NCBI RefSeq assembly: GCF_030161875.1
Contig: NZ_BSVA01000001.1
Span: forward strand, 682,001-746,000
Length of the DNA stretch: 64,000 bases
From: Homoserinibacter gongjuensis
Lineage (GTDB): Bacteria > Actinomycetota > Actinomycetes > Actinomycetales > Microbacteriaceae
Reading direction: 5' to 3'
Positions 18,787-27,859 of this stretch are shown here, one piece after another; within the stretch, counting starts at the first letter, position 1; every line of letters starts with the position of its first letter. A program made the translations under genes and the position numbers. The notes beneath the pieces were generated by a model that saw nothing but the letters and a program-made list of their open reading frames with translations, did no database searches and was not told the DNA's origin.

Positions 18787-18829
18787 CGCTTCGAGGTGAC
18801 GCTTCGAGGTGACGCTTCGAGGTGACGCT
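18781..18829. repeat. 13-bp tandem repeat, about 3.7 copies
   Basis: AGGTGACGCTTCG is repeated head to tail at 18781, 18794 and 18807, with a partial fourth copy at 18820. It starts within the last codons of lysE (TCGAGGTGA) and duplicates the sequence around its stop codon. Confidence 0.9.
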
Positions 18830-18872
18830 GGTTTCGAGACGCGTATCGCTGCGCGATGCGCTCCTCAACCAG
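18828..18872. repeat. REP-like imperfect palindrome
   Basis: The 45-bp element begins CTGGTTTCGAGACGCG and ends GCGCTCCTCAACCAG; the arms pair imperfectly around TATCGCTGCGCGAT. It resembles intergenic palindromes I associate with Microbacteriaceae genomes. It lies between lysE and the convergent response regulator and may act as a bidirectional stop. A further GC-rich palindrome (GGCCGGCCGCGCGGCCGGC) follows at about 18937-18955. Confidence 0.6.
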
Positions 18873-18990
18873 CTGAGCGGCGCACCGACGGGCCGCCCAA
18901 CGGTGTCGGCACTCGCGCGGCCGGGCGTTCGCGCACGGCCGGCCGCGCGGCCGGCGTCGCGGATTACCGCGGCGCACAACAAGCACAGCC

Positions 18991-19644
18991 TCAGAGCAGA
19001 CGCCGCTCGAGGGCCCACGCGGTGAGCTCGTGGCGTGACGAGAGCTGCAGCTTGCGCAGCACCGAGGAGACGTGGGTCTCGACCGTCTTGATCGAGATGA
19101 AGAGGTGCGACGCGACCTCCTTATAGGCGTAGCCGCGCGCGATGAGCCGCATGACCTCCTGCTCGCGCGCCGAGAGGCGATCGAGCTCGTCGTCGCGGGT
19201 CGCGACGGCCGGGGCACCGGCGGCGGTGCCGAAGGCGTCGAGCACGAAACCGGCGAGGCGCGGCGAGAACACGGCGTCCCCCGCGGCGACCGTCGCGACC
19301 GCGGCGGCGACCTCGGCCCCACTCGTGGCCTTGGTGATGTAGCCGCGGGCTCCCGCACGGATGACGCCGACGACGTCTTCGGCGGAGTCCGACACCGAGA
19401 GCGCGAGGAACCGCACCTCGCCCAGCAGCGCGGCCGAGCGGCGCACGACCTCGGCGCCTCCGCCGCCCGCCCCACCGGGCAGGTGCACGTCGAGCAGCAC
19501 GACCTCGGGACGCAGCTCGGCGATCGACCGCACCGCCGCATCCACGTCGCCCGCCTCGCCGACGACCTCGACGGCGTCGCCGAGGTCGGTGCGCAGGCCG
19601 GTGCGGAAGATCGAGTGGTCGTCGACGATGAGCACGCGCGTCAT
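18991..19644 (-). CDS. NarL/LuxR-type response regulator
   Basis: DNA-binding regulator of 217 residues. The receiver domain opens MTRVLIVDDHSIFRTGLRTD, with phosphoacceptor Asp52 in VLLDVHLPGG and the conserved Lys in ITKATSG; the LuxR helix-turn-helix is LSAREQEVMRLIARGYAYKE to KTVETHVSSVLRKL. Its ATG at 19644 overlaps the (corrected) stop of the PspC-type kinase gene in ATGA. With that kinase and the divergent PspC-domain protein it forms an envelope-stress circuit common in actinobacteria. Confidence 0.93.
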   Translation of the reverse strand: MTRVLIVDDHSIFRTGLRTDLGDAVEVVGEAGDVDAAVRSIAELRPEVVLLDVHLPGGAGGGGAEVVRRSAALLGEVRFLALSVSDSAEDVVGVIRAGARGYITKATSGAEVAAAVATVAAGDAVFSPRLAGFVLDAFGTAAGAPAVATRDDELDRLSAREQEVMRLIARGYAYKEVASHLFISIKTVETHVSSVLRKLQLSSRHELTAWALERRLL

Positions 19645-20972
19645 GACGCTCCCCCTCGGTTGCGGGTGCGGCGGGCACGATGTTCGGCGCCGGCGCGGTG
19701 CCGGATGCCGGGGCCGCGCGCCGCGGAAGTCGCAGCAGCACCTCGGTGCCCTCCTCGCCGCTCGTGACGGTGCCCGTGCCGCCCGCGCGCGCCATGCGCC
19801 CCACGATCGATTCGCGGATGCCGAGGCGGCCATCCGGGACGGCATCCGGATCGAAGCCCGCACCCCTGTCGCGCACGAACACCTCGATCGCCTCGGGTGT
19901 CGCCTCTGCGTACACCGTGACCTCGCCCCCGCGTGCCGCGCCGCGTTGACGAGCGCCTCGCGCGCGGCACCCGCGAGCGCGCCCGACTCGATCGCGCCGA
20001 CGTCGCCGACGGTCACGACCTCGATGCGCACAGCGTGCTCGAGCTCGAGCTCGCGTGCGATCGTCTTGAGCTCCGTGGCGAGGTCGCCCGCGAACGGGTC
20101 GGTGCCCGCGAACAGCCAGTCGCGCAGTTCGCGCTCCTGAGCGCGGGCGATGCGCGCGATCTCAGAACCGGCGCCCGCCCGGTTCTGGATGATCGCGAGG
20201 GTCTGCAGCACCGAGTCGTGCAGGTGCGCGGCGATCTCGGCGCGCTGCTCCTCGCGCGCGAGGGCGGCGCGCTCGGCCGCACGCGACGCCCAGCGATCGA
20301 TGAGCGGAGGCAGCACGAACCCGGCGATTCCGAGCAGCACGAGGGCGACGCACACGATCGCGACGAGCGTGCGCGCATCGGCGAACGAGGCGGGCAGCGG
20401 CGCGACGCCGAGCACGATGAGCAAGCCGGATGCGAGACCGCGCACCACGGGCGCCGTCACGGCACGCTGCGGGTCGCGCCGGTCGACGGCGACGGCCCAT
20501 GCGATGGCGGCGAGCAGCGCGAGAGCGGATTCGGCGAGACCGATGGGCAGCAGCTGATACGTGGAGGTCGGCCCCCAGGTGAACGGCACGATCAGCGCGA
20601 AGACGGCGCCGCATCCGATCAGAATCGCCGCGACGGGAGCGAGGCGGGTGCGCGGAGCATGCGGGGTGCCCGGCTCCCGCGGCACGAGCGCCCACAGCCA
20701 CGCGTAGAGCAGCGCCGGTGCGAGCCCCGCCAGCGCTGCGACGGGTGCGCTCCGCACCCACAGCGCGTACAGCATCCACACCGCGCCGAGCGCGCCGAGC
20801 CCCGCGAAGAGCACGCGGGTGAGCACGACCGGCATGCCCAGGTGCCGCGCGAGCGCGACGCTCACGCCGCCGAGCACAAGCGCACTCGGGCGCACGAGCG
20901 GGGGCGGATGCGTTGCTCGCCCGCGCGCGCGGGCGCGACGGCCCCCACGGATGCAGGCTCGGCGGCGGTCAT
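19641..20972 (-). CDS. PspC-domain sensor histidine kinase (three frame breaks)
   Basis: Membrane kinase of about 440 residues. The N-terminal PspC domain (PLVRPSALVLGGVSVALARH, LTRVLFAGLGALGAVWMLYAL) is followed by further helices and a HisKA_3-type core: HLHDSVLQTLAIIQ (phosphorylated His), NAARHAG, and DRGAGFDPDAVPDGRLGIRE. One base is missing in each of three G/C runs (20900-20904, 19926-19930, 19651-19655). Restoring them gives one continuous protein from MTAAEPASV to a TGA overlapping the regulator start. It is divergent from the PspC membrane protein, separated by 103 bp, which probably holds the shared promoter. Confidence 0.85.
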
Positions 20973-21075
20973 GCGTCGATCGTCGCACGCGCGGGGCGTC
21001 CCGCATCCTCGGATCAGGGGACGATCAGGGCATCCCCCATAGAACGCCACCCGCGCCGCGCGCCACGATCGAGTC

Positions 21076-22806
21076 ATGGCCCGACGCACCACCGCATCCC
21101 CGCCGCCCGACGAGGCTCCCGAGGAGTCGACTGACGCGTCCGCGCCCGTCGGCCCCTCCACCGCCGAGGAGGCCGCGCCCGAGACGCCCGCCCTCGAGAC
21201 GGAGAAGGCGGCCTCCCCCAGCGCGGCATCCGCATCCGCTCCCGGCGAATCAGGTTTCTTCACCTGGCTCCGTGGCCTCGGCGTACAGCGCCAGAACGGC
21301 TGGCTCGGCGGCGTGTGCGGCGGCCTCGCAACCCGCATCGGGATCGACCCGCTGCTCGTGCGCGGTATCGCCGTCGTGCTCGCGGTGGTCGGCGCACCCG
21401 TCGTGCTGCTGTACGCCATCGCCTGGTTCCTGCTGCCGGATGCGGCGGGCACGATCCATGCGCAGGAACTCGGACACGGGCGCATCACGCGTGCACTGCC
21501 CGGCATCATCGCCGTGTTCCTGCTGTCGTTCCTGCCCCTCACGCAGGGCTTCTGGTACGCGGGCGCGCTCTATTGGGGCGACCTCGGATGGGGTGGTGCC
21601 GCCGGTCGCATCGTCTGGACCGCCGTGCTGCTCGCCGCCGTCATCGTGCTCGTCGTGTGGCTCGCGCGCCGCTCCTCGGCCGAGATCCCGATGACGCCCG
21701 CCACGACGGATGACCGGCCCGAGACGGTGCCGACGTTCCCATCGGAGGCGGCAGGCGTGAGCGTGGCGGACACGGCGCCCACCACCGCCGCGTTCGTCGC
21801 GTCCGCGTCGCCCGCGTCCGAGCCCGGCGAGCCGCCCGCGCCTCCGGCCGATGCCTCGGCGGAGGAGCTCGCAGCATGGAAGGCCAGCCAGGCCGAGTGG
21901 CAGAAGCAGCGCGCCGCGTGGGCGGCAGAACAGCGCCGCAGCGAACGCGACCGCCGCCAGGCCGAGGCGCACGCGCAGGCTGTCGAGGCCGCGGAGCTCG
22001 CGCGCGAGCGCGCACGCATCCGGCGCATGACTCGCCCGAGAGCCAGCGCCGGGGTCGTGTTCCTCGTGCTCGGTGTCGCCCTCGTCGCGGGGGCGATCGC
22101 CGCGTTCACGGCCGCCCAGTCGCCGGCGACCCGCGGCGCCGAGTGGATGATCGGCGCGGCCGTGCTCGTGCTCGTGCTCGGCCTCGGCACGGTCGTCGTG
22201 GCCCTGGGCCGCCGGCGCAGCGGGGCGCTCGCGTTCTTCTCGATGCTCGCGGTGGTCGCGCTCGTGCTCGCCGTGGTCGTGCCGACGGATCGCACGACGA
22301 TCCTGCCGGGAATGCGCTGGTCGATCGCCGGCACGCACGACGGTCGCTACTCCCAACTCGTGGGCAGCACCCACCTGTACGTGGCGGACCGCGAGGGGAG
22401 CACCGCGGTCATCGACCTGTGGCAGTTGTCAGGCGACGTGCAGATCGAGCTCGAGCCGGGTGCGACCCTGCGGGTCGAGATCACCTCCGACGACCCCGGC
22501 AAGTGGGTGACGGTGGAGGAGCGGCACGACGACGTGGGCAGATTCTCGGACTATCGGACCGACCGCGGTCGGCTGACGTTCACGGCCGGTGAGGGCGATC
22601 CGGATGTCGTGCTCCGCGCGTGGATCGGCAGGGGCACATGGATGCGCGTGAACTCATGGTCGGAGCCGGGTCCATGGCTCACCCTCACCCCGCAGCCAGA
22701 CGATACCTGGGCGACCGACACGAACGGCGCGCTCGTCGAACCCATCCCCACCCCCACCCCCACGCCGGCCGATCTCATCGACACCGACCAAGGAGCCACC
22801 CCGTGA
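21076..22806 (+). CDS. PspC-domain multi-spanning membrane protein
   Basis: A 576-residue protein. An Ala/Pro/Glu-rich cytoplasmic lead of about 60 residues precedes the PspC domain (NGWLGGVCGGLATRIGIDPL, ending LLYAIAWFLLPDAAG). Two further helices follow, then a charged coiled-coil-like stretch (about 255-320, KASQAEWQKQRAAWAAEQRR), three more helices and an outer domain resembling the adhesin-like DUF4097 folds (about 430-560), ending in a Pro/Thr-rich tail. It is encoded back to back with the PspC kinase and is the likely partner or target of that envelope-stress system. The exact role is not established. Confidence 0.85.
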   Translation: MARRTTASPPPDEAPEESTDASAPVGPSTAEEAAPETPALETEKAASPSAASASAPGESGFFTWLRGLGVQRQNGWLGGVCGGLATRIGIDPLLVRGIAVVLAVVGAPVVLLYAIAWFLLPDAAGTIHAQELGHGRITRALPGIIAVFLLSFLPLTQGFWYAGALYWGDLGWGGAAGRIVWTAVLLAAVIVLVVWLARRSSAEIPMTPATTDDRPETVPTFPSEAAGVSVADTAPTTAAFVASASPASEPGEPPAPPADASAEELAAWKASQAEWQKQRAAWAAEQRRSERDRRQAEAHAQAVEAAELARERARIRRMTRPRASAGVVFLVLGVALVAGAIAAFTAAQSPATRGAEWMIGAAVLVLVLGLGTVVVALGRRRSGALAFFSMLAVVALVLAVVVPTDRTTILPGMRWSIAGTHDGRYSQLVGSTHLYVADREGSTAVIDLWQLSGDVQIELEPGATLRVEITSDDPGKWVTVEERHDDVGRFSDYRTDRGRLTFTAGEGDPDVVLRAWIGRGTWMRVNSWSEPGPWLTLTPQPDDTWATDTNGALVEPIPTPTPTPADLIDTDQGATP

Positions 22807-23105
22807 ACGACGCGATCCCGACAGAGACTCTCGCGAGCGACGCCACCGTGGATCCGGCATCCGCCAGCGAGCACCTGCCGCGCCCCCGCATCCGCGTCGG
22901 GGCCGTGCTGTGGGGCCTCGTGCTGCTGGCTGCGGGCGGCACGGTGCTCTGGCTGGCCTCCTCCCCCGCACGCCGTGCCGACGCCCTCGATACCGTGCTG
23001 GGTCTCGACGGCTTCGGATGGGCGTTCGTGATCGTGGTGACCCTCGGCGCGACCATCACCGTGCTCGCTCTCGCCGCAGTCATCCGCCGCCTGCAACACC
23101 ACTGA
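22803..23105 (+). CDS. Small two-helix membrane protein
   Basis: A 100-residue protein starting with GTG that overlaps the stop of the PspC gene (GTGA). Two membrane helices are clear: VGAVLWGLVLLAAGGTVLWL and FVIVVTLGATITVLALAAV, joined by a short loop with DTVLGLDGFG. I do not recognise a named domain. Position and coupling suggest an accessory subunit of the PspC system. Confidence 0.75.
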   Translation: MNDAIPTETLASDATVDPASASEHLPRPRIRVGAVLWGLVLLAAGGTVLWLASSPARRADALDTVLGLDGFGWAFVIVVTLGATITVLALAAVIRRLQHH

Positions 23106-23125
23106 ACCCCCAGGCAACCCCTCAC

Positions 23126-23185
23126 CGAGTGGTCGCATCGGGTGGCCCATTCGGGCGGGAAGGCCACCCGAATGGACCACTCGCG
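23126..23185. repeat. Palindromic repeat, copy 1
   Basis: A 60-bp double palindrome: outer arms CGAGTGGTC / GACCACTCG, inner arms GGGTGGCC / GGCCACCC, loop CATTCGGGCGGGAA. Copy 2 lies at 24207-24264, and the two bracket the DUF559-like gene. The left arm and loop (GTCGCATCGGGTGGCC plus loop) are identical in both copies. Confidence 0.9.
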
Positions 23186-23260
23186 CGGGGCGGTGCGGAG
23201 GTTGTCCACAGATGCGGGGCTGGGGACCGCCGGGGCGCAGATCGGGAGCAAGCTGACGGG

Positions 23261-24213
23261 ATGCCTCGACCTCCCGAGCCGCTGCCCGACGAATGGGCGG
23301 ATGCGCCGTTCCGGGTGCGCGACGCCCGTCGCCTCGGGATCGGGCGAGACCGCCTGAAGGCATCCGCATTGCACGCGCCGTTCAACACCGTGCGCGACCA
23401 CGTCGGTCGGCTCGAACCCGCGCGGATCGCAGCCGCTTTCGCGCTGCGTCAGAATCCGGATCAGGTGGTCAGTCACACGACCGCGTTGCTGCTGTGGGGC
23501 GCGCCGCTGCCTCGCAGGATCGAGCGGCAGCCGACGATCCACGTCTCGTCCGTCGGGGCCTCCCGGCCACGGACGCGCCTGACGATCCCCCACCTCCTGC
23601 AGTCGGAGCGAGTCGGCGTGACGACTCTCGGCGGCCTCGCGATCACCGACCCCGCCACGAGTTGGGTGCAGAGCGCACCGTTGCTCGGCCTGGATGATCT
23701 GGTCGCGGCCGGCGACTTCCTGATCACCGGAACGGAACCGTTCGACGCGAGGCCGCCGCTCATCCGGCGGGAGCACCTGGCGGCCGCCGTGGAGCGGCAT
23801 GCGGGCGGCCGGGGGTGAGGAAAGCCCGGGAGGCCCTCGGTCTCGTGAGGTACGGTCCGCTCTCCCGTCGCGAGAGCTACCTGCATCTCATGGTGCTCCG
23901 TGCTGGACTTCCGGAGCTGTCCCTCAATTTCGACGTCTACCACCCGACCACCGGCGCGTGGATCGCGATGGTCGACGGCGCCCATCCGGAGTTCCGCACG
24001 GCGATCGAGTACGAGAGCCTGCTGCACCTGGACCCGGCGAAGTTCCGGCGCGACATCCGCAAGCAACAAGAACTCGCCGCGATCGGCTGGGAGACGCACC
24101 GCCTCACGTCCGATGACGTCGACCCACAACTCCGCACCCCCGCATCCCGTGCAGCTGTGGCGCGCATCCGCGCCACTCTTCTCGCTCGCGGCTGGCACCC
24201 GCCCCGCGAGTAG
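23261..24213 (+). CDS. DUF559/AbiEi-like protein with nuclease-type C-terminus (frameshifted)
   Basis: Protein of about 317 residues. The N-terminal part resembles the winged-helix region of AbiEi-like actinobacterial proteins (RVRDARRLGIGRDRLKASAL; HVSSVGASRPRT; TTLGGLAITDPATSWVQ). The C-terminal part has the endonuclease-like signature AIEYESLLHLDPAKFRRDIR followed by ELAAIGWETHRLTSDDV, as in DUF559/Vsr-type folds. The two halves are in different frames, joined by one base in the G-run at 23811-23815. It is bracketed by two copies of a long palindromic repeat; its stop codon lies inside the second copy. Function is not established; nuclease or toxin-antitoxin relatives are possible. Confidence 0.7.
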
Positions 24214-24264
24214 TCGCATCGGGTGGCCCATTCGGGCGGGAAGGCCACCGGATGCGACCACTCG
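24207..24264. repeat. Palindromic repeat, copy 2
   Basis: A 58-bp element with left arm CGAGTAGTCGCATC and right arm GGATGCGACCACTCG around GGTGGCC / GGCCACC and the same loop as copy 1. The right arm differs from copy 1 but still pairs with the left arm, including a longer GTCGCATC / GATGCGAC stem. Confidence 0.9.
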
Positions 24265-24350
24265 CGAGCACCGGGGGTCCACCGGATGGTGGAGGGAGGA
24301 ACCACCGGGCGGGAGAGGTGCGCGCGGGCACGGGCAAGCAGAGTGGGGGC

Positions 24351-25238
24351 ATGACCACAGGCAGTGCCACCACGCAGAACGTCGTCGAGGTGCGGGGGCT
24401 CCGCAAGCGGTACCGGGATGTCGAGGCCGTGCGCGGCATCGACTTCGACATCCGCCGCGGAGAGACCTTCGCCCTGCTCGGCCCCAACGGTGCCGGCAAG
24501 TCCACCACCATCGAGATCCTCGAGGGCTACCGCGACCGCACGGCCGGCGAGGTGCGCGTGCTCGGCATCGACCCCCACCACGGCGACCTGCCCTGGAAGG
24601 CACGGCTCGGCATCGTGCTGCAGTCGACCGGCGAGTCGGGCACCGCGACGGTGCGCGAGCAGCTGCGGCACTTCGCCGGCCTCTACCCGAACCCGCGTGA
24701 CGTCGAGGAGACGATCGCCGCGGTCGGCCTCGAGCAGAAGGCGAATACGCGCATCGCCAAGCTCTCGGGCGGGCAGAAGCGCCGCGTCGACGTGGCCCTC
24801 GGCATCATCGGACGCCCCGAGCTGCTGTTCCTCGACGAGCCCACGACGGGCTTCGACCCCGAGGCGCGCCGCCAGTTCTGGAAGCTCATCCGCAGCCTCC
24901 GCGACGAGGGCACCAGCATCCTGCTCACCACCCACTACCTCGACGAGGCGCAGCAGCTCGCCGACCGCGGCGGCATCATCGCCGGCGGCGAGCTCGTGGC
25001 CATCGGCGCCATCGACGAGCTCGGCGGCGCGGATGCGCGGGTGCCGATCGTGCGCTGGCTCGAGAACGGCGTGCAACGGCAGGAGCGCACGACCGAACCC
25101 GGCGCACTCGTGGCCCGTCTCGCGGCCGCGGGCGAGCCCGAACGGCTCGAGGTGATCCGCCCGAGCCTGGAAGACATCTACCTGGAGCTCGTCGGCGAGA
25201 CCGCCACGATCCCCACGCTCGAAGGGAACCTCGCATGA
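24351..25238 (+). CDS. ABC-2 type exporter, ATP-binding protein
   Basis: ATPase of 295 residues. Walker A LLGPNGAGKSTT, Q-loop LQSTGESG, signature LSGGQKRRVD, Walker B LLFLDEPTTGFD and the H-loop TTHYLDEA are all intact. A DrrA-like C-terminal extension of about 70 residues follows. Its stop overlaps the permease start in ATGA. Together with the permease it exports an unknown compound (drug, lipid or antibiotic), and the two-component genes that follow probably control it. Start chosen at MTTGSATTQ, since the coding pattern fades upstream into the repeat. Confidence 0.95.
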   Translation: MTTGSATTQNVVEVRGLRKRYRDVEAVRGIDFDIRRGETFALLGPNGAGKSTTIEILEGYRDRTAGEVRVLGIDPHHGDLPWKARLGIVLQSTGESGTATVREQLRHFAGLYPNPRDVEETIAAVGLEQKANTRIAKLSGGQKRRVDVALGIIGRPELLFLDEPTTGFDPEARRQFWKLIRSLRDEGTSILLTTHYLDEAQQLADRGGIIAGGELVAIGAIDELGGADARVPIVRWLENGVQRQERTTEPGALVARLAAAGEPERLEVIRPSLEDIYLELVGETATIPTLEGNLA

Positions 25239-26091
25239 GCGCCGTCACGGCATCCGCATCCCCCACGACCACCGGTTTCGGCCCCGTGCGCACCGTGCGG
25301 CTCGGCCTTGCACGCGTCGGCTACGAGGTGCGCTCGTACTTCCGCCAGGGCGACACGGTGTTCTTCACCTTCCTGTTCCCCCTCGTGATGCTCACGATCT
25401 TCTCGATCGCCTTCAGCGATGCCGAGTTCGGCCGCACCCCCGACGGAGATCCGGTGACGGCCGCGCAGTACTACCTGCCGGCGATGCTCGCGGCCGGGGT
25501 GCTGCTGTCGGGCCTGCAGAACATGGCGACCGACATCGCGATGGAGAAGAGCGACGGCACGCTCAAGCGACTCGCCGGCGCCCCCTCTCGCCGGTGAGCT
25601 ACTTCATCGGCAAGATCGGGCAGGTGCTCGTGACGGCCGTGCTGCAGGCGGCGCTGCTCATCGCGGCCGCGGCTGTCGCGTTCGGCGTGCCGCTGCCGTC
25701 GGATGCGGAGGCCTGGGCCACGTTCGCCGGGGTGCTCGTGCTCGGGGTCGCCACGTGCGCCATCCTCGGCATCGGGCTCTCGGCCCTGCCGCGCTCGGGC
25801 AAGAGCGCGACGGCGGTCATCATCCCGATCGTGCTCATCCTGCAGTTCATCTCGGGCGTCTACATCCAGTTCTCGCTGCTGCCCGAGTGGCTGCAGCAGA
25901 TCGCCAACGTGTTCCCGCTCGCCTGGCTCGCGCACGGCATGCGCGCCGTGTTCCTGCCGGATGCCTACGCGGCCCTCGAGGCCGGCGGCGAGTGGAACCT
26001 CCCCGGCGTCGCGATCGTGTGCGGCATCTGGCTCGTCGCCGGTCTCGTGCTCACCCGCGTGACCTTCCGCTGGATCCGCAAGGATGGCTGA
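25235..26091 (+). CDS. ABC-2 type exporter, permease (frameshifted)
   Basis: Membrane subunit of about 285 residues and six helices. An N-terminal helix (VFFTFLFPLVMLTIFSIAF) precedes the conserved DIAMEKSDGTLKRLAGAP, after which the frame breaks. One base added in the C-run at 25581-25585 gives LSPVSYFIGKIGQVLVTAVL, and the remaining helices follow in the next frame, including FISGVYIQFSLLPEWLQQIA, the typical ABC-2 ending. It overlaps the ATPase gene and abuts the sensor kinase gene without a gap. Confidence 0.9.
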
Positions 26092-27232
26092 GTGATCACC
26101 TCCCGCTGGTGGCTCCTGGGCCTCGCGGGCGTCGGCGTCTTCGTCATCGCCACGCTCGTGGTGACCACCGCGCCCCCGCCGAGTTGGCGGTGGGCGTGGT
26201 GGCCGTCGCGGTGTATGCGGCGCTCTTTCTCATGCTGCGACGACGCGCGGTCGTGGAGCGCTCCCCGCCGCGATCGCGCTCATCGTGGCGACGGTGCTCT
26301 TCGCGGGCGCCGTCGCGGGCCTCGAACCGCTGCTCGCGATCGCGCAGTGCTTCGCCTACCCCGCGGTGTGGGTGCTCTCGGAGGGGCGACGGGATGCCAC
26401 CCTCGCGAGCATCGGCGTCGCGATCGCGGTGGGTGCGGGCTTCTCGGTGAGCATCACCGACGCCAACGCGTGGCAGCAGATCCTGCTCAGTCAGACGCTC
26501 TCGGTGGGCTTCTCGGTGATCATGGGCAACTGGATCTGGCGCATCGCCGAGTTCGGCGCCGAGAAGACCCGGCTGCTCGACGAGCTCACCGCGGCGCAAG
26601 ACGAACTCGCCGCACTGCACCGCGACGCCGGCATCACGGCCGAACGGGCCCGGATGTCACGCGAGGTGCACGACACCGTCGCGCAATCGCTCACCGGGCT
26701 CGTGCTGCTCGCGCAGCGCGCCCGACGCGGATTCGCATCCGGATCCCTCGACGACGAGACGCTCGAGCTCATCGAGACGAGTGCGCGGGATGCGCTCGCC
26801 GAGACACGCGCGCTCGTCGCGGCTGCGGCGCCCGTCGAGCTCACTCAGGGCGGGATCGCGGAGGCGCTCGAACGGCTCGCGGAGCGCTTCGAACGCGAGA
26901 CGCGCATCCGGGTGTCGGTGTCGACGTCGCTCGACGAACCGCTCGATCGCGACACCGAGGTCGTGCTGCTGCGGTGCGCGCAGGAGGGGCTCGCGAACGT
27001 GCGCAAGCATTCGGCGGCGGCGCACGCCCGCATGGAGTTGACCGTGGCATCCGGAGACGCACGGCTCGTGCTGAGCGACGACGGCCGCGGATTCCCCGCC
27101 GAGGCGCGAGCGGGTTTCGGCCTCGCCGGCCTGCGCGACCGGCTCGCACTCGCGGGCGGCACGCTCGAGGTCGACGGCACGCCCGGGGCCACCGCACTGA
27201 CCGCGACGCTGCCGATCGGGGGTGCCGCGTGA
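26092..27232 (+). CDS. NarL-partner sensor histidine kinase (two frame breaks)
   Basis: Membrane kinase of about 380 residues. The N-terminal helices are spread over three frames and join when one base is added in the C-runs at 26173-26177 and 26263-26266 (TTAPPAELAVGVVAVAVYAA; then AAIALIVATVLFAGAVAGLE). The HisKA_3 core is intact: MSREVHDTVAQSLTGLVLLA with the phosphorylated His, the N box GLANVRKHSAAA and G box SDDGRGFPAEARAGFGLAGL. The GTG start at 26092 directly follows the permease stop. A DesK-like kinase next to an ABC-2 exporter usually senses membrane or drug stress. Confidence 0.88.
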
Positions 27233-27852
27233 TCCGCATCCTCGTGGTCGACGACCACCCCGTCGTGCGTGCGGGCATCGTGGCGCTGCTCGAGTCGGCG
27301 CCGGATGTCGTGATCGTCGGCACGGCGGCGAGCGGCGAGGAGGCTCTCGCCCTGGTGCCGAGCGCCGCGCCCGATCTGGTCGTGATGGATCTGCGGATGC
27401 CGGGCATCGACGGCGACGAGGCGACCGCCCGCATCCTCGCGGCCCACCCCGAGGTGCGCGTGCTCATCCTCACGACCTACGAGACCGACGACGGCATCCT
27501 CTCGGCGATCGCCGCGGGCGCGAGCGGCTACCTGCTGAAGGCCGCGCCCGAGGAGGAACTGCTCGCGGGCGTGCGCGCGGTGGCGGCGGGCGAGGTGGCG
27601 CTCGCACCGAGCGTGAGCCGCATGCTCGTCGCGCGCACCCGGACGCCCGAACCGCCCGCTCCGCTGCTCAGCCCGCGCGAGCTCGAGGTGCTGCGACTCG
27701 TGGCCGAGGGCCTCTCGAACCGCGAGATCGGCGCCCGCATCCACCTCGGCGAGGCGACCGTCAAGACGCACCTGCTGCACGCCTTCGCCAAGCTCGACGT
27801 GAACGACCGCACGCGCGCGGTGACCCGGGCGATGGAGCTCGGCATCCTCTAG
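27229..27852 (+). CDS. NarL/LuxR-type response regulator
   Basis: Regulator of 207 residues. The receiver starts MIRILVVDDHPVVRAGIVAL, with phosphoacceptor Asp54 in VVMDLRMPG and Lys in YLLKAAPEEE; the LuxR domain reads LSPRELEVLRLVAEGLSNRE and GEATVKTHLLHAFAKLDV. The GTG start overlaps the kinase stop (GTGA). It most likely controls the exporter operon of which it is the last gene. Confidence 0.95.
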   Translation: MIRILVVDDHPVVRAGIVALLESAPDVVIVGTAASGEEALALVPSAAPDLVVMDLRMPGIDGDEATARILAAHPEVRVLILTTYETDDGILSAIAAGASGYLLKAAPEEELLAGVRAVAAGEVALAPSVSRMLVARTRTPEPPAPLLSPRELEVLRLVAEGLSNREIGARIHLGEATVKTHLLHAFAKLDVNDRTRAVTRAMELGIL

Positions 27853-27859
27853 CCCGGGC

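Noticed and set aside
18781-18829. Possible CRISPR-like array
   Set aside because: The 13-bp units are head to tail without spacers, so this is a simple tandem repeat.
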